A DNA stretch of 64,000 nucleotides from Flavobacteriales bacterium (GCA_016700415.1 CP065018.1:2300001-2364000); one strand, 5' to 3'. Counted from the stretch's first letter, positions 53,177 through 61,478 are shown. Numbers and translations are program-made. Notes: a model not told the origin generated them from the sequence alone.

Positions 53177-55078
53177 ATGAGCGACGCGATCAAGCACGAA
53201 TGCGGTCTGGCCTTCATCCGCTTGCGCAAACCGTTGGCACACTTTCAGGAGCGGTACGGTAGCGCGCTGTACGGCCTCACCAAGCTGTACTTGCTGATGG
53301 AGAAGCAGCACAACCGCGGCCAGGACGGTGCGGGCGTGGCCACCATTAAACTGGACCCGCTGCCGGGAGCCAACTTCATCGATCGCGACCGCAGCACTTC
53401 GAAGGACGCCATCCAGCTGATCTTCGACCGTATCCACAAGGGGATCGGTGCAGCGCTGGTGGAATACCCCAAAGCGGAGAACGATGCCGAGCTGTTGAAG
53501 CAGACCGCGCCCTACGTGGGCGAATTGCTGCTGGGCCACTTACGCTATGCCACTTTCGGCAAGGACGAGCTGGAGAACTGCCACCCGCGCCGCCGCCTCA
53601 GTAATTGGATCACGCGCAACCTCGTGGTGGCCGGCAACTTCAACATGACCAACGTGGACGAGCTTTTCAATCTGCTCGTCAGCATCGGCCAAACGCCGAA
53701 GGAACGCAGCGACACCATGACGGTGCTGGAGAAGATCGGGCACTACCTGGACATGGAGAACGAGCGGCTGCGCGGCATTTACCACCAGCTCGGCTACAAC
53801 GACCGGCAGATCACCAAGATGATCGAGGAGAAGCTGGACGTGAAGAGCATCCTGCAACAGAGCGCGATCGACTTTGACGGAGGCTACGCGCTGGCGGGCC
53901 TCATCGGTCATGGCGATGCCTTCGTGCTGCGTGACCCCGCCGGCATCCGTCCGTGCTTCTGGTATGCCGATGACGAAGTGGTGGTGGCCGCCAGCGAACG
54001 TCCTGCGATACAGACGGCCTTTGGCCTGAAAGTGGAGCAGGTACATGAACTGGAGCCGGGCAAAGCCTTGATCGTGAAGAAAGACGGCTCCTATTCCACC
54101 GAAGAGATCCTGCCGCCCTTGGAAAAACGTTCGTGCAGTTTCGAGCGCATCTACTTCAGCCGGGGCAGCGATATGGACGTATACCGCGAGCGCATTGCAT
54201 TGGGCCGATCCGTGTGCCCCGCGATCTTGGAAATGATCGACCACGACTTGGAGAACACGGTGTTCTCATTCATTCCAAACACTGCGGAAGTGGCCTGCTA
54301 CGGCATGTTAAAGCAGATGGAGGACGAACTGGACCATGTGAAGGAACGCCGCATCCTGGAGCTGGGCCCGAAGCCCGACCCGGCGAAGTTGCGGGCCATC
54401 CTTGCATTGCGTCCGCGATTGGAGAAAGTGGCGATCAAGGACGCGAAACTGCGCACCTTCATCACCAACGAGAACTCGCGCGCGGACCTCGTGGCGCACG
54501 TCTACGACATCACCTACGGCACCGTGCGTCCCGGCGTGGATTCGCTGGTGGTGATCGACGACAGCATCGTGCGCGGCACCACGCTGAAGCAGAGCATCCT
54601 GAAAATGCTGGACCGGCTCGAGCCGAAGAAGATCGTGGTAGTGAGCAGCGCACCGCAGATCCGCTACCCCGATTGCTACGGCATCGACATGGCAAAGATG
54701 GGCGACCTCGCAGCCTTCCAAGCGGCCATTTCCCTCCTGAAAGAGACCAAGCAAGAGAACATCATCGACGACGTGTATGACCGTTGCCTCGCCATGGTGG
54801 ACAAGCCGATCACGGAGCAGACCAACATCGTGAAGGACATCTATCGGCCGTTCACCGCGGAGCAGATCAGCAAGCGGATCGGTGAACTGTTGACCTCTCC
54901 GGAGATCAAGGCGGAGGTGAACATCGTGTACCAAAGCATCGAGGGCCTGCACGCCGCCTGCCCGGACCATACGGGTGATTGGTACTTCACCGGCGACTAC
55001 CCCACTCCGGGCGGCAACCGTGTGGTGAACCGGGCATACATCAACTGGAGGCAGGGGAAGAACGTACGGGCATACTAA
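53177..55078 (+). CDS. purF: Amidophosphoribosyltransferase (long Bacteroidota type)
   Basis: First committed step of purine synthesis: PRPP plus glutamine to phosphoribosylamine. 633 residues, longer than the usual 470-510 because of inserts, as in other Bacteroidota. The nucleophile Cys9 follows a short propeptide (MSDAIKHECGLAFIR). Glutamine amidotransferase motifs (HNRGQDGAGVA, GHLRYATFG, NRxLVVAGNFNMTN-like) are followed by the PRPP loop LVVIDDSIVRGTTLKQ in the C-terminal half. Monocistronic, with a consensus -7 box. A divergent paralogue with a regulatory role cannot be excluded by eye. Confidence 0.88.
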   Translation: MSDAIKHECGLAFIRLRKPLAHFQERYGSALYGLTKLYLLMEKQHNRGQDGAGVATIKLDPLPGANFIDRDRSTSKDAIQLIFDRIHKGIGAALVEYPKAENDAELLKQTAPYVGELLLGHLRYATFGKDELENCHPRRRLSNWITRNLVVAGNFNMTNVDELFNLLVSIGQTPKERSDTMTVLEKIGHYLDMENERLRGIYHQLGYNDRQITKMIEEKLDVKSILQQSAIDFDGGYALAGLIGHGDAFVLRDPAGIRPCFWYADDEVVVAASERPAIQTAFGLKVEQVHELEPGKALIVKKDGSYSTEEILPPLEKRSCSFERIYFSRGSDMDVYRERIALGRSVCPAILEMIDHDLENTVFSFIPNTAEVACYGMLKQMEDELDHVKERRILELGPKPDPAKLRAILALRPRLEKVAIKDAKLRTFITNENSRADLVAHVYDITYGTVRPGVDSLVVIDDSIVRGTTLKQSILKMLDRLEPKKIVVVSSAPQIRYPDCYGIDMAKMGDLAAFQAAISLLKETKQENIIDDVYDRCLAMVDKPITEQTNIVKDIYRPFTAEQISKRIGELLTSPEIKAEVNIVYQSIEGLHAACPDHTGDWYFTGDYPTPGGNRVVNRAYINWRQGKNVRAY

Positions 55079-55230
55079 GGTTGTGAGATAAGCTGCAGGG
55101 GCGCGGAGGCGCGAATACCAGACACCCTTCCTGAACCAAGGTTTTCACCACCCTCTTTTACACGCTGCATTGCCTTGCGCTCGTTGCGAACGTTGCGTTT
55201 GAAAAAAACAGCGACCTGAAATCTCTGCGA
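55079..55230. repeat. Spacer with CGTTGCG-type repeats
   Basis: Carries GCGCGGAGGCGCGAA-like text and TCGTTGCGAACGTTGCG (about 55180-55198), similar in style to the accB-accC repeat. The reverse-complement style (CCGCAACGCG) occurs at 56187 on the other side of the neighbouring gene. No gene is seen. Confidence 0.5.
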
Positions 55231-56160
55231 TTAAAAACACTTTAACCCCAACGCCCGGCGGTAAGTCGAGTCGGCCACGGCGTGCTGTCCCCAGTACGGT
55301 TCCATCACTTGTTTTTTTAGTCGTGCGGAGGTAGTGAGCGAGTGCGCTTTTTCGCCGAAGCCGTCGGGGCGAGTTTCATCCCAGCCGAAGATCACATGCG
55401 GAAAGGCGGTGCCGAAGTGGATGGATACCATGCGGTCCAATGATGCGAAGCGCATGCTGTAAGTGCTGGTGTCGCCTTGTGTGGTGAGCGCTGCTTCCAC
55501 CTTCACGGGTTGTGCGGGCTTGTGCATCAGGCGCAGGTAGCTCAGCGTGGGCAGCATGTCCACCGTGCCCGTGGGAAGCTTCGTCGGGTCGATGCGGATC
55601 TGGTTCATGATGTCGTCCTCCAGCGCGACGTGGTCGATCGTGCCGTTCTTATCGCCATCGGCCTGGAAGTAGCTGCGCAGCTCGTAGCGATAACCGTCGG
55701 CCTGCCGGTTCAGTTGCATGAACATCTGTCCGCACCAGTCCTGCGTGCTGCAGCTCACCTTCATCGGCGGCGTGCCGTCCACGGGGCTGAAGGTGCTTGT
55801 CATCAATGAGTAGTCGTAGATGCCGGTGACGAAGCGGTCGATCCGGTTCAGCTTCAACACGCTGGTGTGCGGTGCATCGCCTTGGCCTTCATACTTGACT
55901 TGTGCGCTATCGAGAACATCCTCCGTGACGAAGACGAGCACTGCATTACCATCGCGCAACTCGCCGTAGCGCGCTTGGGTGAGCGCGTAGTGGCTCAACT
56001 CCGCCTTGCCTTGGTGCCAGTAGGTGTTGAATTCCGCAGAAGGGGCGACGCCTACGGACTTTGTTTCAGGACTGTGCGTTTCCGAAGGGCCAGCTGAACA
56101 AGTGGCCAGCAATACGGTGATGGCACCGACACCGATCGCTAATGGCCATGTGCGTTTCAT
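55231..56160 (-). CDS. Secreted lipoprotein of unknown function
   Basis: 309 residues from the ATG at 56160 (a longer frame to 56202 adds unlikely residues). Signal with lipobox at the start (AIGVGAITVLLATCSAGP, Cys about residue 22). The remainder is a mixed alpha/beta domain with GQGDAPHTSVLKLNRIDRFVTGIYDYS and KNGTIDHVALEDDIMNQIRI, similar to proteins in Bacteroidota that databases sometimes mislabel septum formation inhibitor Maf; no Maf motif is visible. Function unknown. A GAACTTTG box at 56165-56172 (minus) is only 4 bases from the start. Confidence 0.75.
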   Translation of the reverse strand: MKRTWPLAIGVGAITVLLATCSAGPSETHSPETKSVGVAPSAEFNTYWHQGKAELSHYALTQARYGELRDGNAVLVFVTEDVLDSAQVKYEGQGDAPHTSVLKLNRIDRFVTGIYDYSLMTSTFSPVDGTPPMKVSCSTQDWCGQMFMQLNRQADGYRYELRSYFQADGDKNGTIDHVALEDDIMNQIRIDPTKLPTGTVDMLPTLSYLRLMHKPAQPVKVEAALTTQGDTSTYSMRFASLDRMVSIHFGTAFPHVIFGWDETRPDGFGEKAHSLTTSARLKKQVMEPYWGQHAVADSTYRRALGLKCF

Positions 56161-56311
56161 GGTACAAAGTTCGGGAATGGTTTTTACCGCAACGCGCGCC
56201 ACGAACGCAACGAAAATCGATGGTTAACCGCAGAGGGCGCGGAGTTCGCGGAGGAGGAGTGTCATAACGATCACGACGAGTTTGCACTCTCTGCGCTCTC
56301 CGTGGCTCCAA
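56161..56311. repeat. Spacer of GC-rich repeats (CGCAGAGGGCGCGGAG family)
   Basis: Contains ACCGCAACGCGCG, AACCGCAGAGGGCGCGGAG and a mirrored CTCTCTGCGCTCTCCGTGG (about 56224 to 56306), which can pair as an imperfect inverted repeat around GTCATAACGATCACG. Same style as 7750-7797 and 46201-46262. No gene. Confidence 0.5.
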
Positions 56312-56484
56312 CAACCGTGACACATCTCACTAACCCTCCCGCTCCCACCCGGTAGCTTCGCGCCGCGATCGCATGCTGCACTATTGGGACATCATCGTCG
56401 GCTCTTATACGGGCTACTGGAACTACCTCGTGGGGGAGATCACGCACCTGCGCTGGCACAACTACTTCTGGTGGTTCGTGGGGC
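56312..56484 (+). repeat. Diverged duplicate of the 58128-58303 segment
   Basis: Aligns with bases 58128-58303 at roughly 85% identity by eye, including the promoter-like text CACCCGGTAGCTTCGCGCCGCG and the first 36 or so codons of the sterol-desaturase-family gene. The match ends abruptly at GTGGGGC. It is the remnant of a second, now truncated, gene copy. Confidence 0.8.
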
Positions 56485-56486
56485 GT
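56373..56486 (+). pseudogene. Truncated sterol-desaturase-family gene copy (5' end only)
   Basis: Encodes MLHYWDIIVGSYTGYWNYLV and onward to HNYFWWFVG, matching residues 1-37 of the intact protein at 58189, then diverges into unrelated sequence. The frame stays open to 56699 but its later residues are unrelated. All catalytic histidine boxes are missing. The IS3-family element lies 170 bases downstream, so insertion followed by deletion is the simple explanation. Confidence 0.8.
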
Positions 56487-56684
56487 TCGCGAGGAACAAG
56501 ATTCACTGTTCCACAGCCCGTATATCTGACATCCAGCGCAACACACGAAGGCGCATCTCCGGAGGGGATGGTCCCATGGCGATCGGCTGGCTCACAATGC
56601 AATTCAGTTGAACATCAAGCCCATTCACTATTCGATATCCGAGAATCTGCCTTTGTGAGGTACTCCCCATTCACTGGACACGTT

Positions 56685-57580
56685 TCAGGCGTTTGTTAGT
56701 GTGAATTGGGGTTCAACAAGGTTTGGTGTCAGGGTACGGTTCCGGGTATCGGGCAGACCAAAGTAAAGGTGTGCCGGGGTCAGTCCATCCAGGTGCTGGT
56801 GTGGTCGTTGGTGGTTGTAATAGGCGAAGTACTCGGCCAGAAGGCTGCGCAGCTCATTCCCATCGGCGGGGCTATGGCGATAGACGCATTGCTGCTTCAC
56901 GCTTCTCCAAAGTCGTTCGATGAACGCATTGTCCGTAGCCCGGCCCTTGCCATCCATGCTCACCTTGATGCCTTCCTGGATCAACGCCCCGGTAAAGAGG
57001 TCGCTGGTGTATTGGCTGCCTTGGTCGGTATTGAAGATCATTGGTGCAGGATATTGCAACAGCGCACCATGCAAAGCTTCCAGACAGAAGGAGGTGTCCA
57101 AGGTGTTGCTGATCGCCAAGAGAGCACGTAGCGGCTGTGCCAGTCCATCACGGCGGTGAGATACAGGAACCCTTTGCCCATGGCGATGTAGGTGATGTCG
57201 GTGCTCCAAACATGCCCCGGAGCTTCAATCTGCACACCTCTCAACAAGTAGGGATAGACCCTATGCCCGTTGGCGGGTTTGCTCAGGTCAGGCTTGGGCG
57301 CAACGGCCTCCAAGCCCATTAGCCGAAGGAGCCTGCGCACCCGCTTTTCGTTCACCCAATAGCCCTTTTCAAGCCTCAGAAAGTCGCGCATGCCGATCAC
57401 TCCATGGAAGCAATGCTTGGTGTACTCTTCATCCATCAAACGCATCAATTCCAAGTTCAACGCTTTCTCCTTTGGGCTGATAGTAGAAGCTGCTGCGTGC
57501 AGGTCCAGCGCCTGGCAGCGCTCCATGATGCTGCCTTCCTGCACGGTGGCAATGGCATGCCGCTTTTGTGCCACGCTCAT
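56685..57580 (-). pseudogene. IS3-family transposase OrfB, broken by a one-base deletion
   Basis: DDE integrase-type transposase. The first part (57580 to about 57118) shows an HTH_21-like region and VWSTDITYIAMGKGFLYLTA with the first Asp; the second frame (about 57116-56685) continues with FNTDQGSQYTSDLF (second Asp) and DNAFIERLWRSVK (Glu). The frame switch is near 57116, where one C (G on the coding strand) is missing; restoring it gives SWAISNTL and a 298-residue protein, normal for the family. The start overlaps the orfA stop (ATGA) and a slippery A8 run precedes it. Confidence 0.85.
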
Positions 57581-57864
57581 CGGACTGTTTTTTTTAGCAG
57601 GTCGTTCTCCATTTTCAACCTGCCGATCTCGGCGAACAACTTTTCGGGGTCGTGACCACCTGGCATGGCGGAGGACGCCGTCGGGGTCCCTTCAAAGACC
57701 CCAGCGGCGTTCTCCGCCAACTGCTTCTTCCATTGGCCGATCTGTGCTGGTGCGATCTCAAAGCGCATCGCCAGCTCTGCCATCGTATGGTTCTCCTTCA
57801 CGGCCTCAAGCGCAACTTGAGCCTTGAACGCGGGAGTGAACTTCCTTCTGCTTTTTCGGGTCAT
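57577..57864 (-). CDS. IS3-family transposase OrfA (helix-turn-helix)
   Basis: 95 residues: HTH region (KFTPAFKAQVALEAVKENHT, MRFEIAPAQIGQWKKQL) then a leucine-zipper-like C-terminus (EKLFAEIGRLKMENDLLKK). The coding strand has eight A bases (57588-57595) just before the stop, and orfB lies in the -1 frame with no stop between, so programmed -1 frameshifting could make the OrfAB fusion transposase, as known for IS3. OrfA is intact. Confidence 0.88.
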   Translation of the reverse strand: MTRKSRRKFTPAFKAQVALEAVKENHTMAELAMRFEIAPAQIGQWKKQLAENAAGVFEGTPTASSAMPGGHDPEKLFAEIGRLKMENDLLKKTVR

Positions 57865-57919
57865 CCTTGGACAAGTTTAGCCACCTTAGCTACCTGTCCA
57901 GTTTTTGGGGAGTACTACA

Positions 57920-58127
57920 GGTGGCCATCGACAGAGTTTGAAACAATACCCACTTCTGGGTAATTTGTGATGGGCGAGAACCTGGCTTGTTCGACAAACG
58001 CGACTCGTTCTGTGATCATTACGGTTGGTTCAAAAGAGATAGAGGCAAGCCGTCCGCCTGATTTCACGATTATCTTGATGTCCATGGGAAAGCACACATT
58101 TTGCCTCACACTGTAGCGCTTGTGCTT
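57920..58127. other. Gap between the IS and the duplicated segment, no gene assigned
   Basis: A 91-residue minus-strand frame (57915-58190) overlaps the IS end and the duplicated promoter and shows no recognisable motif, so it was not called. Composition is slightly AT-richer than the neighbours. Confidence 0.4.
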
Positions 58128-58303
58128 CAACCCGTGACACATCTCACCAAGCCTCCCTTTCCCACCCGGTAGCTTCGCGCCGCGCAACATGCAACACTAT
58201 TGGGACATCATCGTCAACTCCTACACGGGTTACTGGAACTACCTCCTGGGGGAGATCTCACACCTCAGCTGGCACAACTACTTCTGGTGGCTGGTGGGGC
58301 TCT
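58128..58303 (+). repeat. Intact partner of the duplicated segment (see 56312-56484)
   Basis: Same segment as at 56312-56484, here leading into the complete gene. Includes the TAGCTTCG box at 58170-58177. Confidence 0.75.
58170..58177 (+). promoter_or_regulatory. Promoter -7-like box, sterol-desaturase-family gene
   Basis: TAGCTTCG (one mismatch to TAnnTTTG), 11 bases before the ATG, predicting a very short leader. The box is conserved in the duplicated fragment (56353-56360). Confidence 0.4.
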
Positions 58304-59061
58304 CGCTCTTCGCGTGGACGGCGGAGATCCTCTTTCCGTGGCGCAAGGACCAGCCGCGCATCCGGCAAGATTTCTGGCTGGACGGCTTCTACATGTTCTT
58401 CAACTATTTCCTCTTCTCGCTGATCGCCTACAACGCGGTGAGCAACGTGGCGGTGGACCTCTTCAACAGCGCGCTGGCAGGTATCGGCATCACCAATATC
58501 GTAGCCATCCAGGTCGGGTCTTGGCCTCGTTGGGCACAACTCCTCACGCTCTTCTTAGTGGCGGACTTTATCCATTGGAACGTCCACCGCATGCTGCACC
58601 GTGTGCCGTGGATGTGGAAATTCCACCAAGTGCATCACAGTGTGAAACAGATGGGCTTCGCGGCGCACCTGCGCTTCCATTGGATGGAGAACGTGTTCTA
58701 CAAAAGCGCGCAGTACATCCCGCTCGCCATGATCGGTTTCGGGCTGGAGGACTTTTTCATCGTCCACATTTTTGCCACCGCCATCGGGCACCTCAACCAC
58801 AGCAACCTCAACCTCAGCTATGGTCCGCTGAAGTATGTGCTGAACAACCCACGGATGCACATCTGGCATCATGTGAAGGAGCTTCCCGCAGGTAGGAAAT
58901 ACGGCATCAACTACGGCATCAGCCTCAGCCTATGGGACTATCTCTTCGGCACCGCCGTGATCCCTTCCAACGGTCGTGATATCGAACTCGGCTTTCCCGG
59001 TGACGAGACGTTCCCGAAAAGATTCATCAAGCAACTTGCTTTTCCACCTACGAAAAAATGA
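58189..59061 (+). CDS. Sterol desaturase/fatty-acid hydroxylase superfamily membrane enzyme
   Basis: Di-iron membrane oxygenase of the fatty-acid hydroxylase superfamily; the substrate is unknown but probably a membrane lipid. 290 residues with about four to five membrane helices. The histidine boxes that bind the two irons are present: FIHWNVHRMLH (His129, His133, His137), FHQVHHSV (His146, His149, His150), GHLNHSNLNL and MHIWHHVKEL. The gene is intact, preceded by a -7-like box, and overlaps the next small gene by 4 bases. A truncated older copy lies at 56373. Confidence 0.92.
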   Translation: MQHYWDIIVNSYTGYWNYLLGEISHLSWHNYFWWLVGLSLFAWTAEILFPWRKDQPRIRQDFWLDGFYMFFNYFLFSLIAYNAVSNVAVDLFNSALAGIGITNIVAIQVGSWPRWAQLLTLFLVADFIHWNVHRMLHRVPWMWKFHQVHHSVKQMGFAAHLRFHWMENVFYKSAQYIPLAMIGFGLEDFFIVHIFATAIGHLNHSNLNLSYGPLKYVLNNPRMHIWHHVKELPAGRKYGINYGISLSLWDYLFGTAVIPSNGRDIELGFPGDETFPKRFIKQLAFPPTKK

Positions 59062-59285
59062 ACTTCGTCAACGATTGGAAAGTCTTGTTGCCCATGGCGA
59101 TCTTGTTGGGCTTGATGCCCTTCTTCCCGGAACCGCACCTGTGGGGCAAACTGCGTTGGGTGGCCGGTGGCGCGCACGGCATGCAGACGATGGACTGGCT
59201 GGACATGCTGTGGCACGGTTTTCCCATCATTCTGCTGTTGAGGCTCGGTATCTTGCGGTTGATGCGCAAGCAACCTGTCACCTGA
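59058..59285 (+). CDS. Small membrane protein coupled to the desaturase
   Basis: 75 residues with two hydrophobic segments (LLPMAILLGLMPFF and FPIILLLRLGIL) and the motif EPHLWGKLRWVAGGAHGMQTMDW between them. The start overlaps the desaturase stop by 4 bases (ATGA), so it is translated with it; a partner or chaperone role is possible but unproven. The coupling and the plausible membrane topology support it as real. Confidence 0.72.
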   Translation: MNFVNDWKVLLPMAILLGLMPFFPEPHLWGKLRWVAGGAHGMQTMDWLDMLWHGFPIILLLRLGILRLMRKQPVT

Positions 59286-59299
59286 TCACTCCTTCACAG

Positions 59300-59818
59300 A
59301 TGCGCCATTCCCACTCTTCCATCCGGGCCATCGGCGTGCTATTCTTTCTGCTCTTTGGCGTGATCGGAGTTCATGCACAGCACGTGCAAGAACCGGCATA
59401 CCAAGAGAAGTTGCAGCACCTGCTCTCGGACAAAACGCCCGTGATCGATGTGCCTCAACTGGCTAAGGAGCACGCGCCCATGTTGCTGGATGCCCGCCCC
59501 GCCGAGGAGTATGACGTGAGCCACATCGCCGGTGCGCGCCGCGTAGGCTATGGAGACTTCGATCTCTCCCGTGTGAAGGACCTGCCGAAAGACACCGCCA
59601 TCGTTGTGTATTGTTCCATAGGCTATCGCAGTGAAAAGGTCACCGAGAAACTACTGAAGGCCGGCTTTACCAATGTGAAGAACCTCTATGGCGGCATCTT
59701 TGAATGGGTGAACACGGGCCACACCGTCGTGGACGATTCGGGGCAACCGACCGATCGCGTCCACGGCTACAACAAGAACTGGTCGCGCTGGGTGCTTAAA
59801 GGAGTGAAAGTTTATTAG
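59300..59818 (+). CDS. Exported rhodanese-domain protein
   Basis: 172 residues from the ATG at 59300. Signal peptide (AIGVLFFLLFGVIGVHAQ), then a rhodanese domain with LLDARPAEEYDVSHIAGARRVGY and the active-site loop VYCSIGYRSEKV. Probably periplasmic; the acceptor is unknown. Third gene after the desaturase and the small membrane protein, so likely in the same unit. A strong stem-loop follows. Confidence 0.88.
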   Translation: MRHSHSSIRAIGVLFFLLFGVIGVHAQHVQEPAYQEKLQHLLSDKTPVIDVPQLAKEHAPMLLDARPAEEYDVSHIAGARRVGYGDFDLSRVKDLPKDTAIVVYCSIGYRSEKVTEKLLKAGFTNVKNLYGGIFEWVNTGHTVVDDSGQPTDRVHGYNKNWSRWVLKGVKVY

Positions 59819-59836
59819 TCATGGGTCCGGAGTCCT

Positions 59837-59872
59837 GAGTCAGGAGTCTCATCCGGGCCAGACTCCTGACTC
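59837..59872 (+). terminator. Perfect 13-bp stem-loop after the rhodanese gene
   Basis: GAGTCAGGAGTCT (59837-59849), 10-base loop, AGACTCCTGACTC (59860-59872). It lies 18 bases after the stop at 59818, with further GACTCC copies to 59890. A strong hairpin without a T-run; belongs to the local repeat style. Confidence 0.6.
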
Positions 59873-59906
59873 CCGACTCACAGACTCCCGACTTCTCCCT
59901 TACCTT

Positions 59907-60734
59907 ATGCACATGAACAACCTCATCACGAAGCATTGGAAACACGTTTTTATCGCATGCTTGTTCTCGCCCGTGGCGGAAGCGCAGGTGGACGGTTTCA
60001 ACAAAGGCGCGGGCAACGTGGATGTGGTGGCTTCGCTCAGCTATGAGAAGGGTTTGGCCTATTACCTCGCGGAAGGCACCGCTGCGATCAAGCGTTCCCG
60101 GATCGCTGCTACGCTCTTTGCCGCAGGGGGCATCACGGAGGATCTGGATCTGCAGCTCAGCATCCCGTTCATCAGCAACAGCACCGAGGCGGGCTTTCAG
60201 GATGCCTCGGTCTACCTGAAGTGGCTACCCGTGAAGACCGCACTGGGTAAGGGGAAGCTCACGCTCGGCCCTGCGTTGGGATATAGCTTTCCGCTCACGG
60301 ATTACCAGACCGAAGGCGTGAACGCGATCGGGCAACACGCCACAAGCGTGATCCCCATGGGCGTGGTGCAATACACCTGGGATGCGGGATGCTTCGTGAG
60401 CTTGGTTGGAGGTGAGGTGTTCGCCTCGGACCCAACGCCCGACGCACTTATCGGCACCTTGCGTTTCGGACATTTCAACACCAAGCATTACTGGGAGATC
60501 TACGTCCAAGGCCAGAAAGCGGACGGTGGCAAGAACTACCGGGGCATGGGCGAATTGGCGCCGATGAGCTTCACGCAGCTCGGCGTGGACTTCGTGAAGG
60601 CCGGAGGGAAATACTACCGGCCCGTTGGAAAACGCCTCGGGGTTGTAGGCGAGGTGAGTTACGTGCTCGCCGGGCGGAACGTGGACCAGGCGATATTGGT
60701 GGCCGGGTCGTTCATCGTAAAATTCCGGCGGTGA
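59907..60734 (+). CDS. Outer-membrane beta-barrel-like secreted protein
   Basis: 275 residues, or 273 from the second ATG at 59913. Short N-terminal signal (HWKHVFIACLFSPVAEAQ). The rest is alternating beta-strand text (DVVASLSYEKGLAYYLAEG, LTLGPALGYSFPL, YWEIYVQGQKA, VVGEVSYVLAGRNVDQAILV) ending in an aromatic/basic terminus (FIVKFRR), as in outer-membrane porin-like proteins such as the MetA-pathway phenol-degradation family. That family name is a guess. It precedes the sigma-factor cluster by 174 bases and may be unrelated to it. Confidence 0.7.
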   Translation: MHMNNLITKHWKHVFIACLFSPVAEAQVDGFNKGAGNVDVVASLSYEKGLAYYLAEGTAAIKRSRIAATLFAAGGITEDLDLQLSIPFISNSTEAGFQDASVYLKWLPVKTALGKGKLTLGPALGYSFPLTDYQTEGVNAIGQHATSVIPMGVVQYTWDAGCFVSLVGGEVFASDPTPDALIGTLRFGHFNTKHYWEIYVQGQKADGGKNYRGMGELAPMSFTQLGVDFVKAGGKYYRPVGKRLGVVGEVSYVLAGRNVDQAILVAGSFIVKFRR

Positions 60735-60895
60735 GAATTGGTCAAAGTGACGCGGATCATACCCTCACGCAACTCCCTTCACCAACCGCTCCACATAAGT
60801 TGTGCTTTCCAGCCCGGGGTAGTCCGAACGGATCGTTTGCCGGTCCGAGGTTCTCATGGTGCGAAGTTCAGGAAATGGATCTGGTCACCACGGAA

Positions 60896-60903
60896 TAGAT
60901 TTG
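60896..60903 (+). promoter_or_regulatory. Promoter -7 box at the sigma-factor gene
   Basis: TAGATTTG, an exact TAnnTTTG match, ends 5 bases before the ATG at 60909, so the mRNA would be leaderless. It supports the chosen sigma-factor start over the longer frame. Confidence 0.5.
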
Positions 60904-60908
60904 TCCGC

Positions 60909-61478
60909 ATGGGGGGCGGAGTGGGAAAACGCGAGTTCGATGACTGGGTGCATGCCCACACTGCGGACCTGCTCCGCTATACCAAGGCGCGCGTGCGCGA
61001 GGAGGCGATCGCCGAGGACCTGGTGCAGTTGGCTTTCATCGCCGCTTGGGAAGGCCGGGAGAAATTCGCGCAGCAGAGCAGCCCGCGCACCTGGCTCTTT
61101 TCCATTCTGAAGAACAAGATCGCCGACCATTGGCGCAAAGCTTACCGGGATCCCGTGGTCCATGGCCTGGAACCGATGGACGCGGATTTCTTCGCTGGCG
61201 ACGGACATTGGGCCCCAGGGCACATCCCCCAGGAATGGGGCCTCGACGGACCGGATCAGGATGAACAACTCCAGCGCTTCCTCGCGGATTGCCTCCAGCA
61301 ATTGCCTGTCCATTGGCGCGCTGCGGTGGAAATGAAATTTCTCAATGAGAAAGACGCCGGGGCCATCTGTCAGGAGCTGGGCATCACCGCGACGAACTAC
61401 TGGCAACAGATCCACCGGGCGAAGGTGCGACTGCGCGAATGCATCAGCACCAAGATGAATAAGAACCACCGCCGTTGA
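60909..61478 (+). CDS. ECF-type RNA polymerase sigma factor
   Basis: 189 residues from the ATG at 60909; the longer frame to 60738 has no support. Region 2 (VREEAIAEDLVQLAFIAAWEG, RTWLFSILKNKIADHWRK) and region 4 (QLPVHWRAAVEMKFLNEKDAG, then ITATNYWQQIHRAKVRLRE) are present. The cysteine-histidine anti-sigma gene starts one base after its stop, the standard regulatory pair. It probably drives its own operon and the arsenosugar-type genes that follow. The inducing signal is unknown. Confidence 0.92.
   Translation: MGGGVGKREFDDWVHAHTADLLRYTKARVREEAIAEDLVQLAFIAAWEGREKFAQQSSPRTWLFSILKNKIADHWRKAYRDPVVHGLEPMDADFFAGDGHWAPGHIPQEWGLDGPDQDEQLQRFLADCLQQLPVHWRAAVEMKFLNEKDAGAICQELGITATNYWQQIHRAKVRLRECISTKMNKNHRR

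Larger units (their letters stand above)
56656..57919 (-). mobile_element. Degenerate IS3-family insertion sequence (about 1264 bp)
   Basis: Left end TGAGGTACTCCCCA (56656 on) and the right end, read on the minus strand from 57919, TGTAGTACTCCCCA share the core GTACTCCCCAnnnACTGGACA (with three varying bases), a 21-base terminal inverted repeat beginning TG and ending CA. Inside are orfA and a frameshifted orfB on the minus strand, ending 29 bases from the left end. No target duplication is obvious (flanks TTTG and GTGG). It lies between the truncated and intact copies of the sterol-desaturase-family gene. Confidence 0.85.

Noticed and set aside
57915..58190. 91-residue minus-strand frame across the IS end
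   Set aside because: Spans the IS terminal repeat and the duplicated promoter; no motif, no start signal; likely chance.
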